Positions 1-7,963 of a DNA stretch of 37,014 nucleotides are shown here, in pieces (position 1 is the first letter of the stretch; each line of letters starts with the position of its first letter). The stretch comes from an uncultured Cryomorphaceae bacterium (lineage in GTDB: Bacteria > Bacteroidota > Bacteroidia > Flavobacteriales > Schleiferiaceae), in NCBI GenBank assembly GCA_913060465.1, contig CAJXTR010000006.1, forward strand, positions 1 through 37,014. Direction: 5' to 3'. Below the pieces are notes generated by a model. The model searched no databases. It saw only the letters and a list, made by a program, of their open reading frames with translations, and was not told where the DNA came from. A program made the position numbers and the translations under genes.

Positions 1-2063
1 GGACTCAACAAAGTGTCGAGGTCTATCATTGGCAATACGATATTCGCTGTATCCGAAGTTGCGGTTTCCGGTCTGGTAAACATATATCCGCTAGAGCCCC
101 CAGTGTGGTCTGAATTTGGTCCTGTAAAGGCGACGTGATCGAAACCACTGCGTGCACCAGACCAGTAGTAGCCTGAGTTTTCGAAACGCGTAAAACAATT
201 GCCAATCTGTCCAGTGGTTAGAAATGGGGAAGGGCCTTGCCATTGATTATTTGTAAAGTTGTTTGAGTAGGGTGCGGTGAAAATTGTACACGCAGTATAA
301 AAAGAAGGTCCTCGTACCCAATCACTGAAATCATTCGCTCCGCAGGAATCGCGAACTTCCCAGCGGTATTTTTTATTGGCCTGAAGTCCAGAAATAGTGA
401 TGTTCGAAGTATTTGTAGCCAGAACAGTCCAAGCAGAAGAATTCACCTGTTGATATCTAACCTGATGATAAGAGGCTCCACCGCTGGACCAATCCAAATC
501 TGCATCTGTAGTGGTGGTAGCTATTACTTTTGGAAATTTCGGGCGCGGGCAGGAGGGTGCCGCTTCAATCGAGATATCATCTATAGAAAGCTCTTGATAT
601 TGATTCGCTTGAATGGCTTCGTATCGAAACTTCACTCGAACGGTATCAGAGGAAAAGGTGCTCAAATCGATGATAATCTCTTTCCAAGGAGAGGTTTGGC
701 TAGCCTGAAGGTTTCCTGAAGTATCTAGGACCGTCGCCGTAGTTCCGCTTAGGTTTTCGATAATCACAGAAAAGTTGCCAATTTGTGTTTGATTAGAATA
801 CCCATGAATCCAGAATTTTAATTCGGGGTCAGTAATTGATGACAACGAGATCCATGGTGTTATTAAAACAGGTTTTGTTGGAGATACGCTAAGGGTAGAC
901 CTATGATTGATAGTCAAGTATCTTGATGGTCCTGTGGGCGTATGATCTGTGTTAGGGCCAGCATCTGTACCATAAGGGCTGTTACACAACTTCCAAAAGT
1001 GCAGTACAGCTCCTGAATCTTGGTAGCAAGATTGGAACGTACCTTGCTCAGTCCAATCATTCGATGGAACCCAGGCGGCACCACTAAAATCTTCACTCCA
1101 TGGAGCTGGAAATACTCCGCAATCCGTTTGAATAGTCACAAAACCTGACCAAAGTGAAGTGTCTCCAACTCCGCAAATTGAACGTACTCTTACTGTGTAA
1201 TTTGAGTTCGGTGCAAGGCCAGAGTAATTGAATGTATTTCCCGTTACTACTGTAGTGGCTCCTCCGCTAGGGGCAGTGCTGCCACTTGCATATTGTACTT
1301 CATAGGTGTTCGAGGAATTGGTGCTTTCCCATGAAATCAAAGCATTACTTACCCCGGTACTGAGGATTCTAATATCTCTAGGCTTTCTGCAACTGCCGTC
1401 CCATTCATCTACCTCAAAATCATCTAAACTCGTTCTACAATTAGCGCCATTGCTCTGTGTGGAAATTTCTCTAATGGTAGTGAAACGAAATTTTACAGTG
1501 TCGTCAACGAAACTATCCAAAGGATAAACCGCTTGATGCCATGGGCTGCTTTGAGAAACGAATCCACCGGAATTACCCGCCAAGGTATCAATGGGTAGCC
1601 AATTAGTATCTCCACTTACCTGTATATCAATACGTAGTTCCTGAATTTCTGAGCCATACATATGGTACCAAAAGGATACCTCTGGTGCAGTATCGTTCAC
1701 CAAAGAAATCGGAGGAGTAACAAGTGAAGAAGCGGTATCATTGAATCCAAATGGATATGAATCGGCACTCAAATAGCCATTTCCACCACTCGTATTATCG
1801 CCTGAAGGCCCCGTATTTCCGTTGCTCCCACCAGTTACGCTGGGTGCTTTAACCCAAACATACCCTGTAGTAGTGCGGTCCCAACAGCTGTTTATAGTTC
1901 CCGAATTGAAAAAACTCGTAGGCGGGGACCAGCCACCACCTGTACCTGAAAATGCCTCCGTATAGGGAGTTGTTTTAATACAGTTTTGAGCCACACTAAT
2001 CTCTGGATGCAACATGAGCATCATCGAGAATAAAATGAAATACGAGAAGAATTTGTGCTGCAT
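1..2063 (-). CDS. Secreted MAM-like / fibronectin type III repeat protein, 5' part (runs off left edge)
   Basis: The minus strand stays open from an ATG at 2063 to the window edge: 687 codons with no stop, so the 3' end is missing. The start is followed by a signal peptide (residues 1-25, hydrophobic, ending SVA|QN). The mature part alternates two units. MAM-like jelly-roll segments lie at about 30-220, 313-503 and from 591, each with a GP(S/N)xDHT-like loop and paired Cys. Fibronectin III domains lie at about 222-312 and 504-590, with WES/YEVQYA and WSSGG/HQVRYQ strands. In Bacteroidota such proteins are usually T9SS cargo, adhesins or surface enzymes with a C-terminal sorting domain; that end is outside the window, so T9SS export is inference. 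No catalytic domain is visible in the part seen. Confidence 0.85.
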   Translation of the reverse strand, partial: MQHKFFSYFILFSMMLMLHPEISVAQNCIKTTPYTEAFSGTGGGWSPPTSFFNSGTINSCWDRTTTGYVWVKAPSVTGGSNGNTGPSGDNTSGGNGYLSADSYPFGFNDTASSLVTPPISLVNDTAPEVSFWYHMYGSEIQELRIDIQVSGDTNWLPIDTLAGNSGGFVSQSSPWHQAVYPLDSFVDDTVKFRFTTIREISTQSNGANCRTSLDDFEVDEWDGSCRKPRDIRILSTGVSNALISWESTNSSNTYEVQYASGSTAPSGGATTVVTGNTFNYSGLAPNSNYTVRVRSICGVGDTSLWSGFVTIQTDCGVFPAPWSEDFSGAAWVPSNDWTEQGTFQSCYQDSGAVLHFWKLCNSPYGTDAGPNTDHTPTGPSRYLTINHRSTLSVSPTKPVLITPWISLSSITDPELKFWIHGYSNQTQIGNFSVIIENLSGTTATVLDTSGNLQASQTSPWKEIIIDLSTFSSDTVRVKFRYEAIQANQYQELSIDDISIEAAPSCPRPKFPKVIATTTTDADLDWSSGGASYHQVRYQQVNSSAWTVLATNTSNITISGLQANKKYRWEVRDSCGANDFSDWVRGPSFYTACTIFTAPYSNNFTNNQWQGPSPFLTTGQIGNCFTRFENSGYYWSGARSGFDHVAFTGPNSDHTGGSSGYMFTRPETATSDTANIVLPMIDLDTLLS

Positions 2064-2150
2064 ATCCTTAAACCATACGCCTATTTAACCCACGATGATT
2101 TGATTGGTTCAAGGAGATAAATAGAAAGACAGAGTAAACCTTCGTCTCGA

Positions 2151-2174
2151 TAGATACTCCTATCTTAGTATCTA
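2151..2174. promoter_or_regulatory. Inverted repeat upstream of the symporter gene
   Basis: TAGATACT and AGTATCTA form a perfect 8-bp inverted repeat separated by 8 bases, ending 17 bases before the symporter ATG. The spacer plus right arm contains TATCTTAG (2161-2168), a near match to the Bacteroidota -7 box TAnnTTTG, so the repeat could be an operator over the promoter. It could also fold as a weak AU-rich hairpin in the leader. The divergent secreted-protein gene starts at 2063, so either gene could be the target. Confidence 0.35.
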
Positions 2175-2191
2175 AACCATTATCACTCAAT

Positions 2192-3553
2192 ATGTCCACC
2201 ACAACACTCATCTTAGTCCTCGTAGGTTTTACCATCGTTGGAATTTTATTGGGAAGAATGACCTCCACGAAGTCCGTAGATGATTTTGCTCTAGGTGGCA
2301 GAAGTATGGGTTTTTTCCCTTCTTTGATGACTTTGAGTGGAACATTTGTAAGCGCCGTGACACTGATGGTATATACCAGTTTTGTATACATCTACGGCAT
2401 TTCCGCTGCTTGGATATTTATAGGGTACACCCTTGGTTTTCTGTTGTTTATACCCTTCGCTTTAAAGATATATAGACTTGGGGTAGAACATGGATTTTTT
2501 ACGTTGACCGATTATTTTGTCTTCCGCTACGGCCGTAAAACAGCCCGTTGGGTCATAGGTACCATCTTCGTGTGGTATGTGGGGTTATTGAGTACCCAAC
2601 TCCTAGTCGGATCCAACCTTCTTAATGAACTCGGCGGTATCCCAGTAAACATTGCCAAAGTTAGTATGCTGGTGTGTGTGTTGACCTATCTATTGGTCGG
2701 AGGATTTGGTTCTGTCGTTAAGACCGATATGTTCCAATTCATGGTCATCTTTCTCGTCCTTATCCTAGTAAGCTTGACCATACAGCAAGGGGGAGATGTA
2801 CCTCAAGAAATGTATGAGCCCTTTAATGCAGGTCCAGTGAATATCGTTGCCTTCCTGCTCCTCGGCATTCTTACACCTTTCGCTACCCAGGACTATTGGC
2901 AGAAAGTTTTCGCGATGAAGAATGAAAAGGTTGTCAAACAAAGTTTTGGCGTTGGGGCAGGGGTAAACATCTTATTGACGGTAGCACTCACTTACGTAGG
3001 CTTGATTGCACGTGCCCAATTTCCTATTTCAGAAGGAATCACCAACGAACATGCCGAAATGATGGTGTTGCGGACATTTACGGAATTGGTCCCTCCAGAA
3101 TTTCAAATTGCCGTACTCATCGCCTTCTTCGCAGCCATTCTGAGTACTTCAGACACCTATCTGTTCTTGCTTAGCTTGAATGTGACAAACGACCTATTCC
3201 CAAATAAGGAGGAGAGTGCACAAGATGGGATCCAGCGTATTCGTAAAGCCCTAGTGATTGTTGGAATTCTAGCATTACTTATTGCACTGTTCTTCCAGCG
3301 AATCGAGGACATCGTAGTCACGTTTAAAGCATTGGGTATAGGTATATCCCCAGTGATCTTCTACGAATGGGCCGGAAAGCATGACAACAAAAGTTTGGTG
3401 CGTGCTCTTGTAGTTATGACTATTGTGAGTTTGTCGGCCAGTTTGTGGATGATGTACACTGCTGGTAAGATTGATCCAGCTATTGCCTTCGTAAGTATCG
3501 GAACCTCCTCTATAGTCTACGGCGTGAGCTATGCCTTGAGAAAAAAGGCATAA
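2192..3553 (+). CDS. Sodium:solute symporter (SSS/SLC5 family)
   Basis: This 453-residue, almost wholly hydrophobic protein has about 13 predicted membrane segments, as in the SSS family. Family landmarks are GGFGSVVKTDMFQ (170-182) and ILSTSDTYL (316-324); the Ser/Thr/Asp in the latter correspond to the helix that contributes to the sodium site. It should import an organic solute with Na+ across the inner membrane. The substrate cannot be read from the sequence, and no catabolic partner is adjacent. It is transcribed alone, divergent from the secreted protein at 2063 and convergent with the micro-gene at 3605-3712. Confidence 0.9.
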   Translation: MSTTTLILVLVGFTIVGILLGRMTSTKSVDDFALGGRSMGFFPSLMTLSGTFVSAVTLMVYTSFVYIYGISAAWIFIGYTLGFLLFIPFALKIYRLGVEHGFFTLTDYFVFRYGRKTARWVIGTIFVWYVGLLSTQLLVGSNLLNELGGIPVNIAKVSMLVCVLTYLLVGGFGSVVKTDMFQFMVIFLVLILVSLTIQQGGDVPQEMYEPFNAGPVNIVAFLLLGILTPFATQDYWQKVFAMKNEKVVKQSFGVGAGVNILLTVALTYVGLIARAQFPISEGITNEHAEMMVLRTFTELVPPEFQIAVLIAFFAAILSTSDTYLFLLSLNVTNDLFPNKEESAQDGIQRIRKALVIVGILALLIALFFQRIEDIVVTFKALGIGISPVIFYEWAGKHDNKSLVRALVVMTIVSLSASLWMMYTAGKIDPAIAFVSIGTSSIVYGVSYALRKKA

Positions 3554-3575
3554 AAAAACCCGCGTAAACGCGGGT
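3551..3575 (-). terminator. Intrinsic terminator, minus strand
   Basis: ACCCGCGT (3558-3565), a 2-base loop of AA and ACGCGGGT (3568-3575) form a strong stem. On the minus strand it is followed by seven T (3551-3557 region); on the plus strand it is followed by CAAAC, with no T tract. It therefore terminates leftward transcription, i.e. that of the small unit at 3605-3712, and not that of the symporter whose stop it touches. Confidence 0.8.
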
Positions 3576-3604
3576 CAAACAAATAAACAAAACACAAAAA
3601 GTGT

Positions 3605-3712
3605 CTACGTGAAAAGCTCTTCTACTGGACTATTATCAGATTCCTCAACTTGCGTCTGAGGTAGTCCTTCAATCACCACTACGGGCTTTTGAATTGTTTT
3701 AAAAGGGTACAT
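3605..3712 (-). CDS. Small protein of 35 residues, function unknown
   Basis: On the minus strand an ATG at 3712 opens 35 codons ending in TAG at 3605. The peptide starts MYPFKTIQKPVVVIEG and has an acidic, proline-containing C-terminal half ending EELFT. There is no signal peptide or membrane segment. A good promoter match (3741-3770) lies just upstream and a strong minus-strand terminator (3551-3575) just downstream, so the stretch looks like a self-contained transcript of about 180 bases. It lies between the stop of the T9SS protein gene (3822) and the symporter. I do not recognise the family. The alternative is a small regulatory RNA with a chance ORF. Confidence 0.5.
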   Translation of the reverse strand: MYPFKTIQKPVVVIEGLPQTQVEESDNSPVEELFT

Positions 3713-3740
3713 AGTTTAATAGTTTAGGTTGGTTGTGGTA

Positions 3741-3770
3741 CTAATATACCAATAATCCATTCAAAACCAA
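3741..3770 (-). promoter_or_regulatory. Bacteroidota-type promoter of the small gene
   Basis: On the minus strand, TTG (3770-3768) is followed after 19 bases by TATATTAG (3748-3741). The Bacteroidota consensus is TTG at -33 and TAnnTTTG at -7, spaced 19-21, so this matches except one base of the -7 box. The transcript would start near 3735, giving a leader of about 23 bases before the ATG at 3712. Confidence 0.5.
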
Positions 3771-3821
3771 GGTTATGAACATAATTTGACGGTTTATTAA
3801 CAGATAGTTAAGTTTAAAACG

Positions 3822-5714
3822 CTACAATCGGACGATGCGCTCAACTTTCCTGAAACCTTGGGAACCACTAATTTCAATGATATAAATTCCTTGAGCTAAA
3901 GTGCTCATATCGAGATAAAGTTCAGCTGGCCCAGAGGGAAGTAATCGCCCGGCCAAATCTTGCACCTTTTGACCATTTTCAAAGAATAATCGTGCCTCAA
4001 TGTTTTGCTCTACCTCGAGATTGAACTCAACAGTTACAGTAGTGGCGTCGGCGACAGGGTTAGGGAATACACGACCACCATCGGGATGCAAGGGCACGAT
4101 GGTATCCATACTAAACACTTGTGAAATAAATGTTCGGTTTTGGTTCGGTCCATCACCATAAAAGCCCGCCATCCAGGCTTCCGAAGGAATGAGCTCTCCA
4201 TTAGCATCGAACATAGGCTGCACGGCGAAATAATCTCCCCAACGCTCATAACTATCGCTGTGACGGTCAACATATGTAGTACCGTTCTTCAGGTCAATAG
4301 GGTCCGAGAAAGTAGTATCATTGCCTATTAATACGGCACCCATGCCAGGATGACCATCAATGGACGAGAAGTTGAACCCAATCAAACACTGGGTTTGCTT
4401 TGGATGGACGCCGGTCCAAGTAATGTTAGGATAAGCCAAATCCCGCACAGGATCCCATAACACACGACCGGTCACTCTAGGGGCCGATGATACGTTAGAG
4501 ATAAAACCATGGTATATCCCAGCATTGGCATTATTGCCATGAGCCGTAGTACTGACAAATTGAATCCAATCGTCTTTCTGAATAGCGCCCAAAACGCGGC
4601 CGTCGTTAGTCTGCAGCCCTTTAGTAGCATCGCTGGTATCTGTATCTCCTTGCTTTCCATTCGGAGGTACACCATAGGGTAAATTCGTCACCAGCGCTTG
4701 TACGTCTACAGTAGTGTCCACATCTCCCTCGTTTAAGGAAACCAAGAAAATAGTGTCGTTTTGAAGGTCAAAGTTCCGGTTACTAAGGAAATACAACTTG
4801 TCGGCTATATTGTCGTGACCACGCACAGCATGAAGATTTCGAACAAGTCTTCCGTTGTGCTTAATCTGTGTGTATACCGAAGCCATTACGTTGCCGCCTG
4901 AGAATCCTGCGAGTTTATCTAGATGCCAGATAACAGAGCCGTCAAAACCGACTTGCCAGCTCACGTTGGGAATAATCAGGTTTCCAGTAATGACCACACC
5001 TGTCTCGCTCAATGCGACAGCAGGAAAGTCTGTCCAACGATTGTTATTTAATGGATTTCCGTTTAAACGGTACACGTGCCAAGGATCCGATGGGTCGTTA
5101 GTAGAACTAAAACATACAATGATCTTACTATTGGCCGCATCATTGTCTTTAAGGAAGACCAAAACAAATCTATCCTGTGTAGGGTCGTAGATAAGCTTGG
5201 GATCGTAGTAGTTCTCAAAGCTCGAGCCATTTGCCATCTGCTGTAAGCTGAATAAACCAACAGGAGAGGGCATTATCAAATCTCCTGTGTGAATATCCTG
5301 CGCCCAAAAAATGCTATTTACGGCCGCACAAAGAATGCCATCTTTGCTGATTGCCATCGCATTATCATTTGGGATACCTCCGCTGAAGTCAAAGGGGCTT
5401 CCATTTGGAGTGAGGCGATAGATGGAAGTTCCGTAACCCGCAGTAGGACTGGGGGTTGTCGTTGTTTTCAATGTCGCAGAAGAAGCCGGAAAGTTGCGGT
5501 GATCTTGAGCTGTTTTTTGAGAAGCTAAGAAGGCCTTGTAATTATCACCGCCAGGAACGGGTGCTCCTGTAGGGTACAAAAATGAAACTGCTTCAGTAGC
5601 CGCCAAGCGTGGATCAAAAGTACCTGCATATTCCACAGTAACTTTGGAGCTATTGAAATTCTGTGCGTTAAGGCCTAAGGCACAAAGGATGAAAATGACG
5701 AGTAGTTTTTTCAT
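3822..5714 (-). CDS. T9SS-exported secreted protein, probably beta-rich, function unknown
   Basis: This 630-residue protein has an N-terminal signal peptide (MKKLLVIFILCALGLNAQ) and a C-terminal domain (about 546-630). The latter carries the type A T9SS sorting pattern: FPNPVADATTVTVEF, then LAQGIYIIEISG and a basic FRKVERIV ending. The core repeats strand-turn units such as YDPTQDRFVLVF and TDFPAVALSETGVVITGN, which suggests a propeller-like fold; no catalytic motif is obvious. It should cross the outer membrane through T9SS and be released or anchored at the surface. The ATG abuts the stop of the carboxylase gene upstream with no gap, so it is probably translated from the same mRNA, although the two jobs look unrelated. 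Confidence 0.85.
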   Translation of the reverse strand: MKKLLVIFILCALGLNAQNFNSSKVTVEYAGTFDPRLAATEAVSFLYPTGAPVPGGDNYKAFLASQKTAQDHRNFPASSATLKTTTTPSPTAGYGTSIYRLTPNGSPFDFSGGIPNDNAMAISKDGILCAAVNSIFWAQDIHTGDLIMPSPVGLFSLQQMANGSSFENYYDPKLIYDPTQDRFVLVFLKDNDAANSKIIVCFSSTNDPSDPWHVYRLNGNPLNNNRWTDFPAVALSETGVVITGNLIIPNVSWQVGFDGSVIWHLDKLAGFSGGNVMASVYTQIKHNGRLVRNLHAVRGHDNIADKLYFLSNRNFDLQNDTIFLVSLNEGDVDTTVDVQALVTNLPYGVPPNGKQGDTDTSDATKGLQTNDGRVLGAIQKDDWIQFVSTTAHGNNANAGIYHGFISNVSSAPRVTGRVLWDPVRDLAYPNITWTGVHPKQTQCLIGFNFSSIDGHPGMGAVLIGNDTTFSDPIDLKNGTTYVDRHSDSYERWGDYFAVQPMFDANGELIPSEAWMAGFYGDGPNQNRTFISQVFSMDTIVPLHPDGGRVFPNPVADATTVTVEFNLEVEQNIEARLFFENGQKVQDLAGRLLPSGPAELYLDMSTLAQGIYIIEISGSQGFRKVERIVRL

Positions 5715-7340
5715 TTAAGTCTGAATTACTCCAGGATTATATTTTGCAATATCAGGGTTATGGTTGGCCATCGCAATACCATAACTCAACCATTGTCTAG
5801 TGGCAGCAGGATCGATGATTGCATCAACCCACAAACGAGCAGCTGCATAATAGGGACTCATTTGTTCCTCGTAACGCTTCTCAATCTTTTCTTTGAGTGC
5901 TTTAAGGTCTTTTTCGCTAAGTTCTTCTCCGCTTGCCTTCAGACGAGATTTTTCAATCTGCAGAAGGACCTTAGCCGCTTGAGCACCACCCATAACAGCA
6001 AGTTTTGCGTTAGGCCAGGCTAGAATAAGTCGGGGATCATAGGCTGTTCCGTTCATAGCGTAATTACCTGCACCGAAGCTATTCCCTGTGATAACGGTGA
6101 ATTTAGGTACGGTCGAGTTCGCTACCGCATTAACCATTTTAGCCCCATCCTTGATGATACCTCCATGTTCACTTTTTGAGCCTACCATAAAACCGGTAAC
6201 ATCTTGCAGAAAGATAAGCGGGATGCGTTTTTGATTACAGTTAGCAACGAATCTAGCAGCCTTATCAGCACTGTCGCTATAAATCACACCGCCAATCTGC
6301 ATTTCGCCTTTAGCGTTTTTAATAATGGATCTGTTGTTCGCTACGATACCTACTGCCCATCCATCTAGTCGAGCATAGCCGCAATGTATGGTTTGTCCGT
6401 AGGATTCTTTATAGGGCTCCCAACTACCGCTATCTACGATACATTTAATAATCGGTAGGTTATCGAACGGCTTTCCATCATGTGGAATGTATCCATAGAT
6501 TCGCTTGGCATCTTCTTCCGGAGCTACAGCTTCGATTCTATTGAAGCCAGCCTCAGGGAAGGCGCCCATCTTATCGAAAATATTTTTGATGGTATCGAGC
6601 GCTTCTGAATCGTTTTCACACTTGTAATCTGTCACGCCGGAGATATCACAATGTGTATCTGCTCCTCCCAGGGTTTCATTATCCACATCTTCACCTATGG
6701 CTGCCTTAACTAGGTACGAACCGGCCAAAAAAATGCTGCCAGAGCCTTTAACGATAAGACTCTCATCGCTCATGATGGGTAAATAGGCACCACCAGCTAC
6801 ACAGCTGCCCATGATGGCTGAAATTTGGGGAATACCCATTCCCGACATGATCGCATTGTTTCTGAAAATGCGTCCAAAGTGCTCGCGATCCGGGAATATT
6901 TCATCCTGAAGGGGTAGAAAAACACCGGCGCTATCTACGAGATAAATGATAGGAATGCGATTCTCCATGGCAATCTGCTGGGCTCTTAGGTTCTTCTTAC
7001 CCGTAATAGGGAACCAAGCGCCCGCTTTCACCGTGGCATCATTAGCAACCACGATGCATTGACGACCCTTTACTTCAGTGAGCACAACGACTACGCCGCC
7101 CGCAGGACAACCGCCGTATTCTTTATACATGCCATCACCGGCAAAAGATGCAACTTCAAGGCAAGGAGCATCTTTATCGATAAGGTATGATATGCGCTCT
7201 CTGGCGGTTAGTTTTCCTTGATCGCGCTGTTTTTGAAGCTTAGCGCTACCGCCTCCGAGCTCAACTTTAGCTTGACGCTGCTTGAGTTCACTGAGGAGTA
7301 GTTTGAGTTCGTCTTCGTTTTTATTGAAGGATAGGTCCAT
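5715..7340 (-). CDS. Acyl-CoA carboxylase, carboxyltransferase (beta) subunit, methylcrotonoyl-CoA carboxylase-like
   Basis: The 541 residues cover both halves of the biotin-dependent carboxyltransferase. VDSAGVFLPLQDEIFPDREH and GSCVAGGAYLPIM (about 135-190) resemble methylcrotonoyl-CoA carboxylase beta more than propionyl-CoA carboxylase beta. The C-terminal half holds TGNSFGAGNYAMNG and AVMGGAQAA. The enzyme transfers a carboxyl group from carboxybiotin to an acyl-CoA; leucine breakdown is the likely pathway, but the substrate is inferred from motif similarity only. The biotin carboxylase/BCCP partner is not in the window. It is the seventh gene of the parA operon, 17 bases after the wbqC-like stop. 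Confidence 0.85.
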   Translation of the reverse strand: MDLSFNKNEDELKLLLSELKQRQAKVELGGGSAKLQKQRDQGKLTARERISYLIDKDAPCLEVASFAGDGMYKEYGGCPAGGVVVVLTEVKGRQCIVVANDATVKAGAWFPITGKKNLRAQQIAMENRIPIIYLVDSAGVFLPLQDEIFPDREHFGRIFRNNAIMSGMGIPQISAIMGSCVAGGAYLPIMSDESLIVKGSGSIFLAGSYLVKAAIGEDVDNETLGGADTHCDISGVTDYKCENDSEALDTIKNIFDKMGAFPEAGFNRIEAVAPEEDAKRIYGYIPHDGKPFDNLPIIKCIVDSGSWEPYKESYGQTIHCGYARLDGWAVGIVANNRSIIKNAKGEMQIGGVIYSDSADKAARFVANCNQKRIPLIFLQDVTGFMVGSKSEHGGIIKDGAKMVNAVANSTVPKFTVITGNSFGAGNYAMNGTAYDPRLILAWPNAKLAVMGGAQAAKVLLQIEKSRLKASGEELSEKDLKALKEKIEKRYEEQMSPYYAAARLWVDAIIDPAATRQWLSYGIAMANHNPDIAKYNPGVIQT

Positions 7341-7357
7341 GAAGTATGCTGTGGTTC

Positions 7358-7963
7358 TTACTTAAGTTGTTGCTCATTGAGGTAGTCCCATGAGCTTCGC
7401 CCTAAGTTAAACAACAGATCTAAGGCACTCAAGTTGTTTTGGAAACCATTTTTAGAAAAAAATACTTGGTGGTATTCGGTATTAGTAAAGGATTGTGGCC
7501 CCTTAGGACTCAAACTTCTCAAATCATTGCCACTAAAGTCAAGTTGGTAGTTTGAGGTTGGTTTCCAATTACTTGGCGCATCAAGCCAATGCAACATCAA
7601 ATCAAGAATACGCGTGTTGAGCTCCCAAAGTGTCTCTGGCTGGTCGTTTAGGATGTCAACCAAATCTGGCATAAGAACCTCGAAGAAAGGACTTTTTGCA
7701 TAGGCGCTTTCAATAGCCTTAAGGTGGTCTTTCGTCCAATTTTCTGCGTAACTAATAGTGCATTCCCGAATGCCCTTCAACTGTTTTTGCACCGGGACAT
7801 TCAACACTTGAATACCCTGCGGCCCTGAAATCAAGGCACGACTCCTATACGTTTGCTTCTGAAAATTCTCATACGCCTCTAACCAAACCTCTTTTCCCTG
7901 AATGTAGTGTGCGAGCCACTCGATATTGGGTAAATAGGCAATGGATAGAAGGGTAGTGGACAT
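7358..7963 (-). CDS. WbqC-family protein
   Basis: This protein of 201 residues has the family's N-terminal YLPNIEWLAHYIQ and a following YENFQKQTYRSR block, then a QKQLKGIRE segment. WbqC-like proteins were first named from O-antigen clusters, and their reaction is not established. In Flavobacteriales the gene commonly sits next to lepB, as here, away from sugar genes, which argues against a dedicated O-antigen role. Its ATG shares one base with the lepB stop (TAATG), so translation is probably coupled. Confidence 0.85.
   Translation of the reverse strand: MSTTLLSIAYLPNIEWLAHYIQGKEVWLEAYENFQKQTYRSRALISGPQGIQVLNVPVQKQLKGIRECTISYAENWTKDHLKAIESAYAKSPFFEVLMPDLVDILNDQPETLWELNTRILDLMLHWLDAPSNWKPTSNYQLDFSGNDLRSLSPKGPQSFTNTEYHQVFFSKNGFQNNLSALDLLFNLGRSSWDYLNEQQLK

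Noticed and set aside
450-719. Plus-strand ORFs of 60-90 codons in the first 2 kb
   Set aside because: The minus strand is one continuous frame encoding MAM-like and fibronectin III domains with a signal peptide, so the plus-strand frames are shadows.
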